From positions 1-39,481 of the forward strand of contig JAQBTH010000010.1 of assembly GCA_027623425.1 (NCBI GenBank): 39,481 nucleotides of DNA, given 5' to 3'. Position numbers and translations under genes: made by a program. The stretch comes from a bacterium. GTDB taxonomy: Bacteria; Margulisbacteria; Marinamargulisbacteria; UBA817; JAQBTH01. The notes beneath the pieces were generated by a model. The model did no database searches and was not told the DNA's origin. It was given only the letters and a program-made list of their open reading frames with translations. Shown here in pieces: positions 24,850 through 33,346 of the stretch (positions are counted from its first letter, which is position 1; every line of letters begins with the position of its first letter).

Positions 24850-25534
24850 CCAGTTTTATTTGGTCAATTAACATCTCAACTCCACCCATTGGATCCTTAG
24901 CCGTGGTGACTATAATTTGAATTTGTAGTAAACCTGCAGACCCCGCAATTTGGTACGGATTGTAAGAATCGTCACCGACACCAGGGTTTGAATCACCAAA
25001 TTGTGTGATGGGCACTGTAACAACACGCCAACCTTCCCAATCCACTAATATGGAATGCACAAACTTATCATCAGCACTTGGCATTCCTGTATCCTGGTTT
25101 ATGTCTACTTTTGCATTTCTATTATCATCATCAAATAATTCAATTCGCAAATAACCTGAATTCAAACCATTTCCCTTAATGACAAGTTTTAAATGGGTAA
25201 AATGACCCGCCTCTAACCCAAGATATTGCCCGATGCCACCCACGTACCATTGCTGAGCCTGTCCCGTAAGCTGTAAGGCATATTTTGATAAATATGTTTC
25301 TTTATCTTGATTTGGAATAACCGAAAGCTTTACATTTCCGAATGAAAACCATTCACGAGTAGTGGTGTAATCACCATCTAAGAAATTGTCTATCATATAA
25401 ACAGACGGTGCATTTGAAGCACGGGATTTGGAAGATGATCTAGGCAAGCTGTTTTTAGCTAAAACATCGGTTGAAGTAGCCCCAAGCAGCAGACAAATAG
25501 TAAATACACATAGTAATCGATATAACGCGTTCAT
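24839..25534 (-). CDS. secreted protein with carbohydrate-binding-like fold
   Basis: 231 residues from the ATG at 25534. A GTG two codons upstream is possible, but TAGTAT ends 6 bases before this ATG. A signal peptide occupies about 1-26 and ends near DVLAKN. The mature part is a predicted all-beta domain. It starts at VYMIDNFLDGDYTTTREWFSFG and contains HLKLVIKGNG, YLRIELFDDDN, WEGWRVVTVPI and the closing VEMLIDQIKLV. This layout is like CBM/CIA30-type jelly rolls that bind glycans. No catalytic motif is visible. It is convergent with the UGPase-LpxB gene, overlapping by 11 bases. Confidence 0.65.
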   Translation of the reverse strand: MNALYRLLCVFTICLLLGATSTDVLAKNSLPRSSSKSRASNAPSVYMIDNFLDGDYTTTREWFSFGNVKLSVIPNQDKETYLSKYALQLTGQAQQWYVGGIGQYLGLEAGHFTHLKLVIKGNGLNSGYLRIELFDDDNRNAKVDINQDTGMPSADDKFVHSILVDWEGWRVVTVPITQFGDSNPGVGDDSYNPYQIAGSAGLLQIQIIVTTAKDPMGGVEMLIDQIKLVKM

Positions 25535-25540
25535 ATTCAC

Positions 25541-25546
25541 ATACTA
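25541..25546 (-). promoter_or_regulatory. leaderless -10 box of the secreted beta protein
   Basis: On the minus strand TAGTAT is followed by 6 bases and the ATG at 25534. Confidence 0.4.
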
Positions 25547-25565
25547 CATAAACAAAAAGAAAAAA

Positions 25566-26936
25566 TCAAAACGATTCCACCTGGACCTTAAAATAAAGTA
25601 CAGATTCTTGGGTGACTTTGAATGCATTATCTATCTGCCAACCGACAACCCACGCTATTTTTTCTTGATAAGTTAATACATAAACAGCCCCCCTATCTAA
25701 CATCCCACACCCCTTATCAGATAAATAATCCAGCACACGTTTTTTACCTGGAGCCCCTAGTGGATGAAAAACATCTGTTGCCCGCACACATCTAAGAACA
25801 AACGATTCAGTGCTATTCGGAAGTGATAAATAAACAGTGTCGGGGGCATCGCGCACCATATCCTGAATAGATGGCGCAGAAGTAAGTAAGGTAGACTGGA
25901 TGCAACGCAAACCAAAACCAACGCGACCATTTAGTGGAATTTCATATGTTTCGTTACGTCGATCCGCAATCGCGCTTTTACGCAATTGCACCACCCGTTG
26001 GTCCATAACCACGCAAAATTCCCCAAATGGTATTTCCCGATAATGCGTGTCTTTCATCGCCATTACCAAATTAGAAATAACGGTCTCATTTGGGTCCACC
26101 TTAGTAATACCCATGAACGCGTTCCAATGTCGCGCCAAGTACACACCCAAGTCGTAATCAGTTATCTGGCGACACATTACGCGGTCTAAGCTCCATTCTG
26201 ATATACCATGTTGCTTAGGTTGTTTGAACCCGTTTGGAATACGCGCTAATGAGGCGTCCACCACAGCAGCCACAGACTGCTCCAGGGCCAACACATGAGA
26301 GTCGCAATTGGGCAACCCAATGCGTAAAAGTGGCAAAATTAACTTACGAATCATATTGCGTTCATACAAGACATCAAAATTGCTCTCATCAAGCGCAAAT
26401 TCAATACAATGCAACCGCGCAAAATCCAAAATCGCTGATTTCTCCCAAAGGCGTAACGGCCGAACAACTTGAATCCCATTAACAATGGATTCCGGTTTAA
26501 TGCCCACAAAACTCGCAAAAGCCCCCCGGCACAATTGCAATAATAGGGTTTCAATATGATCATCTAAATGATGCCCTAATGCAACACAATCAAAATGATT
26601 AGACTCCATTACGTCAGAAAAAGCCTCATACCGGCAGGCCCTAGCGGCCATCTCTTCTGAGATCCCTTGATTAACGGCGCGAGCAGCAACATTAAGCACT
26701 CTATAAAAGTAAGAAATGCCTTTAGAGACACAAAAGTCGCGCACTATGGACGCTTCGTGCTCATGAGACTCCTGTGATCGCAGTTGATGATTGCAATGAA
26801 TGACACCAATCGCATCAATTGGCATCCTTTCTGCAAGTAAATAGAGCAAAACCATAGAATCACTCCCCCCGGAACAAGCAACTAAAATTTTAGAATCCGA
26901 CAGAGATTCAGAACAAATTATGTTAGGGAAAGACAC
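25566..26936 (-). CDS. tilS: tRNA(Ile)-lysidine synthase
   Basis: ATP-dependent enzyme that turns cytidine-34 of the CAU-anticodon tRNA(Ile) into lysidine, so that it reads AUA. The 456 residues include the PP-loop SGGSDS at 22-27, HCNHQLR, and GHHLDDHIETLLLQLCRG in the N-terminal domain. The C-terminal substrate domain ends with a PGKKRVLDYLSDKG segment and AWVVGWQID. The start is a GTG a few bases after the glycerophosphodiesterase stop, with GAGG overlapping that stop region. Confidence 0.95.
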   Translation of the reverse strand: MSFPNIICSESLSDSKILVACSGGSDSMVLLYLLAERMPIDAIGVIHCNHQLRSQESHEHEASIVRDFCVSKGISYFYRVLNVAARAVNQGISEEMAARACRYEAFSDVMESNHFDCVALGHHLDDHIETLLLQLCRGAFASFVGIKPESIVNGIQVVRPLRLWEKSAILDFARLHCIEFALDESNFDVLYERNMIRKLILPLLRIGLPNCDSHVLALEQSVAAVVDASLARIPNGFKQPKQHGISEWSLDRVMCRQITDYDLGVYLARHWNAFMGITKVDPNETVISNLVMAMKDTHYREIPFGEFCVVMDQRVVQLRKSAIADRRNETYEIPLNGRVGFGLRCIQSTLLTSAPSIQDMVRDAPDTVYLSLPNSTESFVLRCVRATDVFHPLGAPGKKRVLDYLSDKGCGMLDRGAVYVLTYQEKIAWVVGWQIDNAFKVTQESVLYFKVQVESF

Positions 26937-26938
26937 GA

Positions 26939-27832
26939 TTAGTTAGCCTCAGTATCAGTCAGATCGTTATAATGTGAAATACAAGCTTGAAAATAATCAA
27001 CAAACACACCATCAGCACCTGATTTCAATACATATTCAAACTGATCTAAAGATCGCGCTGTAAACACATTAATCAACAAACCAGCCTCATGACACGCAGA
27101 AATTAACTCAGGTTGGGCTAAAATCAAATCCACATTAATGGTTTGAGAACCGCAACGGGTTAAAATTGGTGAAACAGTCCGAATAAACGTATCCGTATTA
27201 ACGTTTAAACCTCTCAAACAAGAATGAGCGCTATTAACAAGAACGGCAGTAGGGATTTCAGGATATGCCTCATGAAACGTCTGTAATAAATCATGATCAA
27301 AAGACGACACTATAAACGATCTTACCGATTGAGAACCCGACGAAACAGAGCGTTTAATTTGACTGACAACAGCCCCAACTAGTCGATCCGTTTTCACACC
27401 AACATTGCGTTTCAATTCAATGTTAATTTGGCCCAATTCGTGGGTAAGAACATCACTTAAAAACACAACGCTATCGGTTGGTCTAAGCAGTGACACCAAA
27501 TTAAATTCATCACGACTAAAATCAGATATTGGACGAGTTGACAGTGGATGATCTTGGGGCATTACTCGTTCAAAAGTTGCATCATGCACAACCACCGCAT
27601 CGGTATCGCCCCCCTTTCCTTGAAATTGTTGCACATCAAATTCAACACCCAATCGTAAGGATGAACTCGCGGCATGATCAAGAATTCTTCGAGAGGCTCT
27701 ATCAAGGGCCTGACGACTATTTTCTGTACAGTCACCTAGCTGGTCTTTATCACGAAACCCATTATGATCAAAACGATGGGCAAAAATAGTAAAAGAACCA
27801 GAGGAATTAAATAAATTCGGTTTAGAATGCAT
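26939..27832 (-). CDS. glycerophosphodiester phosphodiesterase family protein
   Basis: Hydrolyses glycerophosphodiesters to glycerol 3-phosphate and an alcohol, or is a GDPD relative. From the ATG at 27832 it has 297 residues. A TTG 33 bases upstream extends the frame, but it places the -10 box TATACT inside the gene. The GDPD pattern is present: H19-R20 (IFAHR), ENSRQAL, EFDVQQ, VVHDATFER, INIELKRN and DGVFVDYF. There is no signal peptide, so it is probably cytoplasmic. tilS follows 2 bases later. Confidence 0.87.
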   Translation of the reverse strand: MHSKPNLFNSSGSFTIFAHRFDHNGFRDKDQLGDCTENSRQALDRASRRILDHAASSSLRLGVEFDVQQFQGKGGDTDAVVVHDATFERVMPQDHPLSTRPISDFSRDEFNLVSLLRPTDSVVFLSDVLTHELGQINIELKRNVGVKTDRLVGAVVSQIKRSVSSGSQSVRSFIVSSFDHDLLQTFHEAYPEIPTAVLVNSAHSCLRGLNVNTDTFIRTVSPILTRCGSQTINVDLILAQPELISACHEAGLLINVFTARSLDQFEYVLKSGADGVFVDYFQACISHYNDLTDTEAN

Positions 27833-27833
27833 A

Positions 27834-28298
27834 TTAATAGTATAGCGAGGAGTGGCTTTGCCCAAAAGCCCTCATCCGAGATCCACGTTTAACACCTAAC
27901 ACCGTTGCCATGCCCGCATTTACCTCAAGCACATACTTTGCATCTGCCATTGGCCGATATAATAGGCACGGGTCAACAACACAAGGTTTTGCCTTTGGTT
28001 CAACCCAAACGACAACTCCGTTATCATCCATCCAAATAATATCTAAAGGAATAATAGTGTTCTTCATCCAAAATGCATGCTTACCCATATGGGGAAAAAC
28101 AAATAACATACCATGACGTTCTGGCATGTATTGACGAAACATTAATCCACGCCGTACCTCAGCACGCGTTTGCGCCACTTCCACGCGCACACATTCTTTA
28201 TTATCAAAGCACACCTTTTCCCAACTCCACGCGAATACAGAAGTTGGTGCGAAAAAGACTATTAAAACCAGTGTAAGAATGGATTTTAACTTTATCAT
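27834..28298 (-). CDS. exported DUF192 family protein
   Basis: 154 residues with a signal peptide (about 1-23, ending SVFAWS). A DUF192 domain follows: RVEVAQTRAEVRRGLMFRQY, GMLFVFPHMGKHAFWMKNT and IPLDIIWMDDNGVVV. The function of DUF192 is unknown; members are small periplasmic or secreted proteins. GAGG lies 8 bases before the ATG. It is divergent from menA, with only 30 bases between the starts. Confidence 0.87.
   Translation of the reverse strand: MIKLKSILTLVLIVFFAPTSVFAWSWEKVCFDNKECVRVEVAQTRAEVRRGLMFRQYMPERHGMLFVFPHMGKHAFWMKNTIIPLDIIWMDDNGVVVWVEPKAKPCVVDPCLLYRPMADAKYVLEVNAGMATVLGVKRGSRMRAFGQSHSSLYY
27839..27844 (-). promoter_or_regulatory. leaderless -10 box of the glycerophosphodiesterase gene
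   Basis: On the minus strand TATACT is followed by 6 bases and the ATG at 27832. The 6-base gap also contains the DUF192 stop codon. Confidence 0.45.
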
Positions 28299-28312
28299 CG
28301 TTATGCCTCGTA

Positions 28313-28331
28313 TGATACAATATACACCATG
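28313..28331 (+). promoter_or_regulatory. menA leaderless promoter
   Basis: The extended -10 TGaTACAAT at 28313-28321 is followed by 7 bases and the menA ATG at 28329. The nine promoter bases and the spacing are the same as at the UGPase-LpxB gene. Confidence 0.65.
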
Positions 28332-29219
28332 GAAAGCCCCATAAACAAACCAGGCCCATTCAAAAAATGGGTATTAGCAACCCGACCTAAAACCCTAGTC
28401 GTAGGAATTTGCCCGGTCGTACTAGGCTTAGGGTTGGCGTACAAGGAAGGGAGCTTTAATGCGCTGGTTGCAGTCATTACACTATGCGCAGCCGTGCTAA
28501 TACAAATTGGCACCAACTTCTCAAACGACTACATCGATTTTAAAAAAGGCGCTGATACCGAGGACAGACTAGGGCCTCAACGCATGGTACAAAGCGGAGC
28601 CATAACAATAAAAGCAATGAAATTTGCCACAATTATCACCTTTATTTTAGCCTTTATTTTAGGTTTATATTTGGCCAAAGTTGGGGGAACGCCAATTCTA
28701 ATTATTGGAATTCTTGCCATCATATCTGGGTATGCCTACACAGGCGGCCCATTTCCATTCGCGTACACAGGCCTAGCAGATTGTGTCGTACTGCTATTCT
28801 TCGGTCCCATCGCGGTAGGTGGCACCTATTATCTGCAAACTGGCCTGCTACATACAGATGTCTTAATCGCAGGTTTAGCGCCTGGGTTATTTGGGATGGC
28901 AATTCTAGCCGTCAACAATCTACGCGATATACAAACAGACAAACTGGCTGGCAAACGAACATTAGCTGTTCGAATTGGAAAAGAGTTTGCCATTTTTGAA
29001 TATGCAACATGCTTGTTTGCAGCGTGTGCCATACCCATATATCTAATTGTAAAAACACAAGCACACTTTAGTTCGGCATTTGCAATCCTGACCTTTTTAT
29101 TTGCAATTCCATACATACAATTGGTGGCTAGAGAATCAGGGGAGGCACTAAATACAGCTCTAGCTAAAACAGCCAGTTTATTAGTCATCTACACAGTGTT
29201 ATTTGTGATCGGATGGTAA
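28329..29219 (+). CDS. menA: 1,4-dihydroxy-2-naphthoate polyprenyltransferase
   Basis: UbiA-family membrane enzyme that prenylates DHNA to demethylmenaquinone. The 296 residues have about 8-9 membrane helices. The two Asp-rich motifs are NDYIDFKKGADTEDRLGPQR near 59 and NNLRDIQTDKLAGKRTLAVR near 197. The N-terminal WVLATRPKTL is typical of MenA. The start is fixed by a -10 box 7 bases upstream. menE overlaps its end by 7 bases. Confidence 0.94.
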   Translation: MESPINKPGPFKKWVLATRPKTLVVGICPVVLGLGLAYKEGSFNALVAVITLCAAVLIQIGTNFSNDYIDFKKGADTEDRLGPQRMVQSGAITIKAMKFATIITFILAFILGLYLAKVGGTPILIIGILAIISGYAYTGGPFPFAYTGLADCVVLLFFGPIAVGGTYYLQTGLLHTDVLIAGLAPGLFGMAILAVNNLRDIQTDKLAGKRTLAVRIGKEFAIFEYATCLFAACAIPIYLIVKTQAHFSSAFAILTFLFAIPYIQLVARESGEALNTALAKTASLLVIYTVLFVIGW

Positions 29220-30394
29220 AACACCCTCTTTTAAAAATCATTCCATGTGACCGCGCACAAAACGACATAGACATGATCTTACAGTGCTGGGAAACTGGCG
29301 ACTGCGCGGTACCCGTTTCAAATAAGATTCCAAAAGTACAACGCGCACAACTTGAAGACCAGTATCACAATCAGCCAGCGCCACACGCTAACGCGTACAC
29401 CATGATTTTTAGCAGTGGCAGCACAGGAACCCCAAAACCCATTATTCACAGCAAGCAGCAGGCACAGGCTGCCGCGAAAGGAAGTTGCAACGCGAATCAT
29501 GTAACATCAAAAAGCAAAATGTTACTATCGCTTCCCTTATTTCATGTATCTGGGTTAAGTATATTACTACGAAGCCGATATGCAGGTGCCAGCCTTTACG
29601 CCTACAACACATCCAAAACCTTAAGTGAACAACTCGCAGCGTATCACATTACACACGCCTCTGTCGTAATCCCACAATTACGAGAATTAGTTGACTCTCG
29701 CCTAGATCTGTCTAATCTACAATCCCTATTAGTCGGTGGTAGCGCAATACCAAAACCATTAATTCAAATGGCACTAAAGAAACAGCTACCAATACAAACG
29801 ACATATGGATTAAGCGAGATGGGTGGTCAAGTCACAACCAGTGCGTTAATGCCCCTAAATAACGCGGACAAGGGGTCTGGAAACGTACTAACCGAACGTA
29901 ATTTGCGCATTGATAGCGAAAATAGAATTTGGGTTTCCGGGCCATGCCTGGCATTAAACGCAATAACCGAAAACGGGTGGTACAATACCAGCGACCTAGG
30001 CAAATGGGAGAACGAGCAGCTTATTGTTTTAGGCCGCGCGGACGACATGATCATTTCTGGAGGAGAAAATATATTCCCATCACAAATTGAAGCATGCATC
30101 ATGGAAGTGGCAGACGTTCTAGCATGCAGGGTGATTAGTGTTAAAAACGCTGCATATGGGGAACGCCCTATTGCCTTTGTAAAAATAAAAGAAAATTACA
30201 TTCAAAATCAAAAAAAAGAAAACCATAACCCCCTACCCCTACAATTAATTAACGAAATTAAAGGAAATATAACTAAAGTGTGTCCGAGCTACATGGTGCC
30301 CGATGCATTTTTTCCATATCCAGAACATAACGCAGGAATCAAACCAAGCCGGAACGAATTAAGAGAAATACTTCGTCATTTTATCCCGAAGTGA
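29213..30394 (+). CDS. menE: o-succinylbenzoate-CoA ligase
   Basis: Acyl-adenylating enzyme that activates o-succinylbenzoate for ring closure in menaquinone synthesis. The 393 residues are shorter than most MenE proteins. The AMP-binding P-loop FSSGSTGTPKP lies near 65-75, YGLSEMGGQVTT near 198-209, and GWYNTSDLGKW then GRADDMIISGGENIFPSQIE near 258-290. A C-terminal IKPSRNELREIL carries the likely catalytic Lys. The substrate is assigned from the overlap with menA and the nearby thioesterase. The 3' end overlaps the convergent thioesterase gene by 36 bases. Confidence 0.88.
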   Translation: MVKHPLLKIIPCDRAQNDIDMILQCWETGDCAVPVSNKIPKVQRAQLEDQYHNQPAPHANAYTMIFSSGSTGTPKPIIHSKQQAQAAAKGSCNANHVTSKSKMLLSLPLFHVSGLSILLRSRYAGASLYAYNTSKTLSEQLAAYHITHASVVIPQLRELVDSRLDLSNLQSLLVGGSAIPKPLIQMALKKQLPIQTTYGLSEMGGQVTTSALMPLNNADKGSGNVLTERNLRIDSENRIWVSGPCLALNAITENGWYNTSDLGKWENEQLIVLGRADDMIISGGENIFPSQIEACIMEVADVLACRVISVKNAAYGERPIAFVKIKENYIQNQKKENHNPLPLQLINEIKGNITKVCPSYMVPDAFFPYPEHNAGIKPSRNELREILRHFIPK

Positions 30395-30766
30395 TTGAGG
30401 AACACGTATTTTCTCCCGTGACTTTGCGTCCACACAAACATGCACCGTTTTAACCATACCCATCAAGTCATCAGTACCATCAATATAAATACCATACGCC
30501 ACAGTAAACGACGTATTACCAACCGAAGAAATAGTGAGCCTCACTTCGATATGATCCCCTAACATAAGAGATCTATAATAGTCGGCCTCACTGTGTACAA
30601 TCACAAAAAGATACGGACTTTTTGCAAAAAGATCTTTAAGAACAATACCCTCAGACTCCAACAAATCTTCCCAGGCATCATGGGCAAACCGATACTGCCT
30701 AGCAAAATACAAAATACCTGCCATATCCGTATCATGCATTCTAACTGTATTCTTTGAAATAAACAT
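30359..30766 (-). CDS. 4HBT hotdog-fold thioesterase, probable DHNA-CoA hydrolase
   Basis: 135-residue acyl-CoA thioesterase of the YbgC/4-hydroxybenzoyl-CoA thioesterase family. The N-terminal VRMHDTDMAGILYFARQYRF carries the conserved catalytic Asp region (DTDMAG). IEVRLTISSVGNTSFTVAYG and VHVCVD form the beta core. DHNA-CoA hydrolases of this family (cyanobacteria, plants) act between MenB and MenA, and the position beside menA-menE suggests that role. Tail-to-tail overlap with menE makes this inference, not proof. TAAACT ends 6 bases before the ATG, suggesting leaderless translation. Confidence 0.8.
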   Translation of the reverse strand: MFISKNTVRMHDTDMAGILYFARQYRFAHDAWEDLLESEGIVLKDLFAKSPYLFVIVHSEADYYRSLMLGDHIEVRLTISSVGNTSFTVAYGIYIDGTDDLMGMVKTVHVCVDAKSREKIRVPQSLRDKMTKYFS

Positions 30767-30797
30767 GGTTTCAGTTTAGCTTAAAAATGGGTATATA

Positions 30798-30806
30798 TGC
30801 TATAGT
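30798..30806 (+). promoter_or_regulatory. promoter of the A-type carrier gene
   Basis: An extended -10 TGcTATAGT at 30798-30806 lies 21 bases before the ATG at 30828. The leader would include the ribosome site AAAGGAG, so this gene is not leaderless. Confidence 0.5.
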
Positions 30807-30827
30807 AATGAAAAAAGGAGCTGTAAA

Positions 30828-31256
30828 ATGAGCGATTGTGGCGATGTAAAAAAAGTATTCGTACCAGCAAATGATGAAGCATCTAAAGAAGCCGTCAAAG
30901 AACGACGTATTTCTGGGCTAGACATTACTGATATTGCAGCCGAAAAAATTAAACATTTTTGCAATGTAGATGGTAAAAGCCCAGAAGAATATGGTCTTAA
31001 AATAAGCGTTGTAAAAGACGGCTGTTCCGGAAACTCCTACGCAATGGATCTAGCCAAGATTTCAGACTCTGAATCCGCTGGAGATAAAATTTTCTCCAAA
31101 AACGGCGCAACCTTTATGGTTGAAAAGCTAAGTTACATGTTTGTTATTGGCAGCGTTCTTGATTACACAGAAACCCTATTGATGAGTGGGTTTCAAATCG
31201 TTAATCCGAATGTTAAAAAATCATGTTCCTGTGGCAGCAGTTTTTCTGTAAATTAA
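30828..31256 (+). CDS. HesB/IscA-like A-type iron-sulfur carrier
   Basis: 142-residue protein with the A-type carrier core. ISVVKDGCSGNSYAM has C66, and the C-terminal CSCGSSF has C133 and C135, matching the three cluster-ligating Cys of IscA/ErpA. It carries an unusual N-terminal extension of about 28 residues with an extra Cys (C4). It likely receives and passes Fe-S clusters, working with the monothiol glutaredoxin encoded at 14877. AAAGGAG precedes the ATG. No isc or suf genes are adjacent. Confidence 0.88.
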   Translation: MSDCGDVKKVFVPANDEASKEAVKERRISGLDITDIAAEKIKHFCNVDGKSPEEYGLKISVVKDGCSGNSYAMDLAKISDSESAGDKIFSKNGATFMVEKLSYMFVIGSVLDYTETLLMSGFQIVNPNVKKSCSCGSSFSVN

Positions 31257-31343
31257 AAAACAGATTATTTCAATGTTTAACAATGGGTTAATGTTCGGCA
31301 GAACGCATAATAGGTAATAGAATTATGTTAAGGGGGAAATAGT

Positions 31344-31502
31344 ATGGAAAACGTTTTATCACACAATTTATTCGCAAAATTAATGGCGTTATCAGTCGTG
31401 TTAGCACTAAGCGTATCATTAAGTGCCTGCACTGGTTTAACACCAGCTAGTGGGTCATCCAGTTCGAGCACATCCGGTCAGGTATCCGGATTAGCGAAGT
31501 AA
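31344..31502 (+). CDS. small predicted lipoprotein
   Basis: 52 residues from an ATG preceded by AAGGGGG. The positively charged start (HNLFAKLMALS) leads into a hydrophobic stretch (VVLALSVSL) and a clear lipobox LSAC, with the Cys at residue 29. The mature part is only 24 residues, Ser/Thr/Gly-rich (TPASGSSSSSTSGQVSGLAK). It probably stays attached to a membrane by its lipid. The gene ends 16 bases before a G12 tract and the decayed gene that follows. No family is recognised. Confidence 0.65.
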   Translation: MENVLSHNLFAKLMALSVVLALSVSLSACTGLTPASGSSSSSTSGQVSGLAK

Positions 31503-31518
31503 GAGAAACCGAAAAGGA

Positions 31519-31558
31519 GGGGGGGGGGGGAAAACAGGATGGGGTAAAAAAAAAAAAA
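31519..31558 (+). repeat. homopolymer tracts G12 and A13
   Basis: Twelve G at 31519-31530 are followed, after 15 bases, by thirteen A at 31546-31558. The G run extends an AAGGAGG Shine-Dalgarno sequence and separates it from the ATG at 31539. The A run lies at codons 3-7 of the decayed gene. Tracts of this length usually vary by slippage, and they are also prone to sequencing error. Confidence 0.9.
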
Positions 31559-33219
31559 CGAGATTAATTTTACCATATTTTGTGCAATTTTCTCGATAAT
31601 AGTGTCGCTACTACTCAGTAGCACGGTATTTGCATTAGACGCAAGCACCACATACACCGTTACTTTATGAACGGTAGAAGACAATGGCTCACTCAAAACA
31701 CATGCAACAAGCACTGCTGTGGCCGATTTAGAGGGAAAATTGGCATATTCTTTTTCCTCTGTGCCAAGTTGTGAAGATAGCCATTTCTTAGTCATTCGCA
31801 TTTCAGATGGCGCAACGGTAGTAAGAGAAGCGTTAGTTCCGGCACCAATAGCAGGTGAAACAGTAAATTTGGGTGCAACCGCCTTATCTACCAAACAAAC
31901 ACATGCCATATTATCCGGTTTTGAAATCGCACAAACAGATAGTCCGTTTTTTGCAGGTTTTGCGCTTATTATTTTAAGATCACCAAACATGTCAGATGCA
32001 GAAGCCGAAAACATTGCAAGCGCGGCCGATTATATTTTACTCGATGAGAATGGTATGCGCGATTACATCGTCAATCATGAGGATGTAACAAGCGCGAAAT
32101 TTCAAACGTTTGAAAATGCGCTTATTTGCAATAACTCATCCGATTCAAAAGACATTTCCGATTTTACCGCAATGTTCAAAAATGCGGTAAACGCAGATAA
32201 CGATACTGAATTTGATGAAACACAACAAAAAGCGGGCGGGATGATGGGTGAAATTTTTATTAGTGCCCTTAGTAAAGCAGGAATCGATCTAAAAATCTTT
32301 TTAGCGGCATTTAACGTTGCGGGGTGAAAGATCCGATGTTGACGCGCACTTTGAAGCAATTTCTGATGAAGTAGAAAACAGCATGGAAGCAGGTATCAGC
32401 GCCTTTCATAGCAGAGTGAAACTGGCCGCTATTATTGCCGACTACGGAAATGCACTAAGCACGTTAGGGGCATCTGAGTAACAAATAAGCCGCTTTAATA
32501 CAGGGGTAGAAAATCTACAAACAACACTAACAAATATAGAAGCCCAATTTGCGGATTATTTCAAAAATCCAGACAGCGCCGATTTTAATACCAAATCGGA
32601 AGAAATTGGAACCGCCTATTTTGAGGCCTATAACACATTCATTTCTGACATTACCGCAACGCAAACGGAAATAGATGCTATGTATGCGATACTGCCAACA
32701 GGATTTGACACCACTACAAGCAATATAAGTGATAACTTACCGCCACACCTTATTCGTCAATATAACGCAACATACCCAGGTTTTGACGCGAGTGACACTA
32801 GTACCTGGCCATACAAACCATTAACAGAAATAGTACCAATGACATGGATCGCTGAAATCATTGCCGCAGGTGGTGAGCTAAACTACACCCAAGACTCACT
32901 GGCCATACCGAACACCATGCCTTGGCTAAATGGCAATGGACAACGCGCGACAATAGAAGGATTAGACAGTGCTTACCCCACAAGTTTTAAACACTTTCTT
33001 CTACTCAAGGACGATTTAATGATTATCGACCATAAGCGCGGCAATGATCACCAAAATGCAAACAGTGACATGGCAGCTCACAGGCAAGCCGAAGAAGGAT
33101 TTATAGCCCGCCTTAAAGCAAGAACAACCGCCATTTCAGGGTACACGCAAAGCAATGTTGCAATGAACGCGGATGAAGTAAAAGCACTTCTATTGCTACT
33201 AACCCACCCCTCTATCTAG
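31539..33219 (+). pseudogene. decayed gene for a large exported protein (about 559 codons)
   Basis: One reading path runs from ATG 31539 to the stop at 33219 if four lesions are bridged. These are a TAA at codon 3 (31545-31547), a TGA at 31668-31670, one extra G in GGGG at 32321-32324, and a TAA at 32479-32481. The N terminus after KKKNEINF is a clean signal peptide (FTIFCAIFSIIVSLLLSSTV) ending near FALDAS. The body is acidic, Ala/Asp/Thr-rich and mostly helical (for example EAISDEVENSMEAG and ENLQTTLTNIEAQF), then PWLNGNGQRATIEGLD and DLMIIDHKRGNDHQ. I do not recognise the family. Restoring each nonsense codon needs only C in place of T. Confidence 0.7.
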
Positions 33220-33261
33220 AGGTCCAGTACAGAGCGTCATTCCCAGCTACCTAGCGCACAC

Positions 33262-33291
33262 AGCCGGATCCCCAATCAGGGGGATCCGGCT
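33262..33291. terminator. strong hairpin, probable terminator or repeat element
   Basis: The perfect 12-bp arms AGCCGGATCCCC (33262-33273) and GGGGATCCGGCT (33280-33291) enclose a 6-base loop. It lies between the decayed gene and the methyltransferase gene. There is no U tract after it. The nearby GTCATTCCC at 33236 recalls bacterial intergenic palindromic repeats. Confidence 0.65.
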
Positions 33292-33326
33292 TACATGTTA
33301 AGCACACCCCCTAGAAGGTCTTGTTA

Positions 33327-33335
33327 TGTTATAAT
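33327..33335 (+). promoter_or_regulatory. methyltransferase gene promoter
   Basis: The extended -10 TGtTATAAT at 33327-33335 ends 11 bases before the ATG at 33347, leaving at most a few untranslated bases and no Shine-Dalgarno sequence. Confidence 0.55.
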
Positions 33336-33346
33336 TTTAGGTTCTT

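Noticed and set aside
31478-32014. 178-codon minus-strand ORF antisense to the decayed gene
   Set aside because: The plus frame has a signal peptide and consistent composition. The minus frame runs through the G12 and A13 tracts and looks like a shadow.
31539-33219. Stop-codon readthrough, selenocysteine or an altered code to explain the in-frame TAA/TGA codons
   Set aside because: Other genes here end normally at TAA, TAG and TGA, and a frameshift is also present, so gene decay is simpler.
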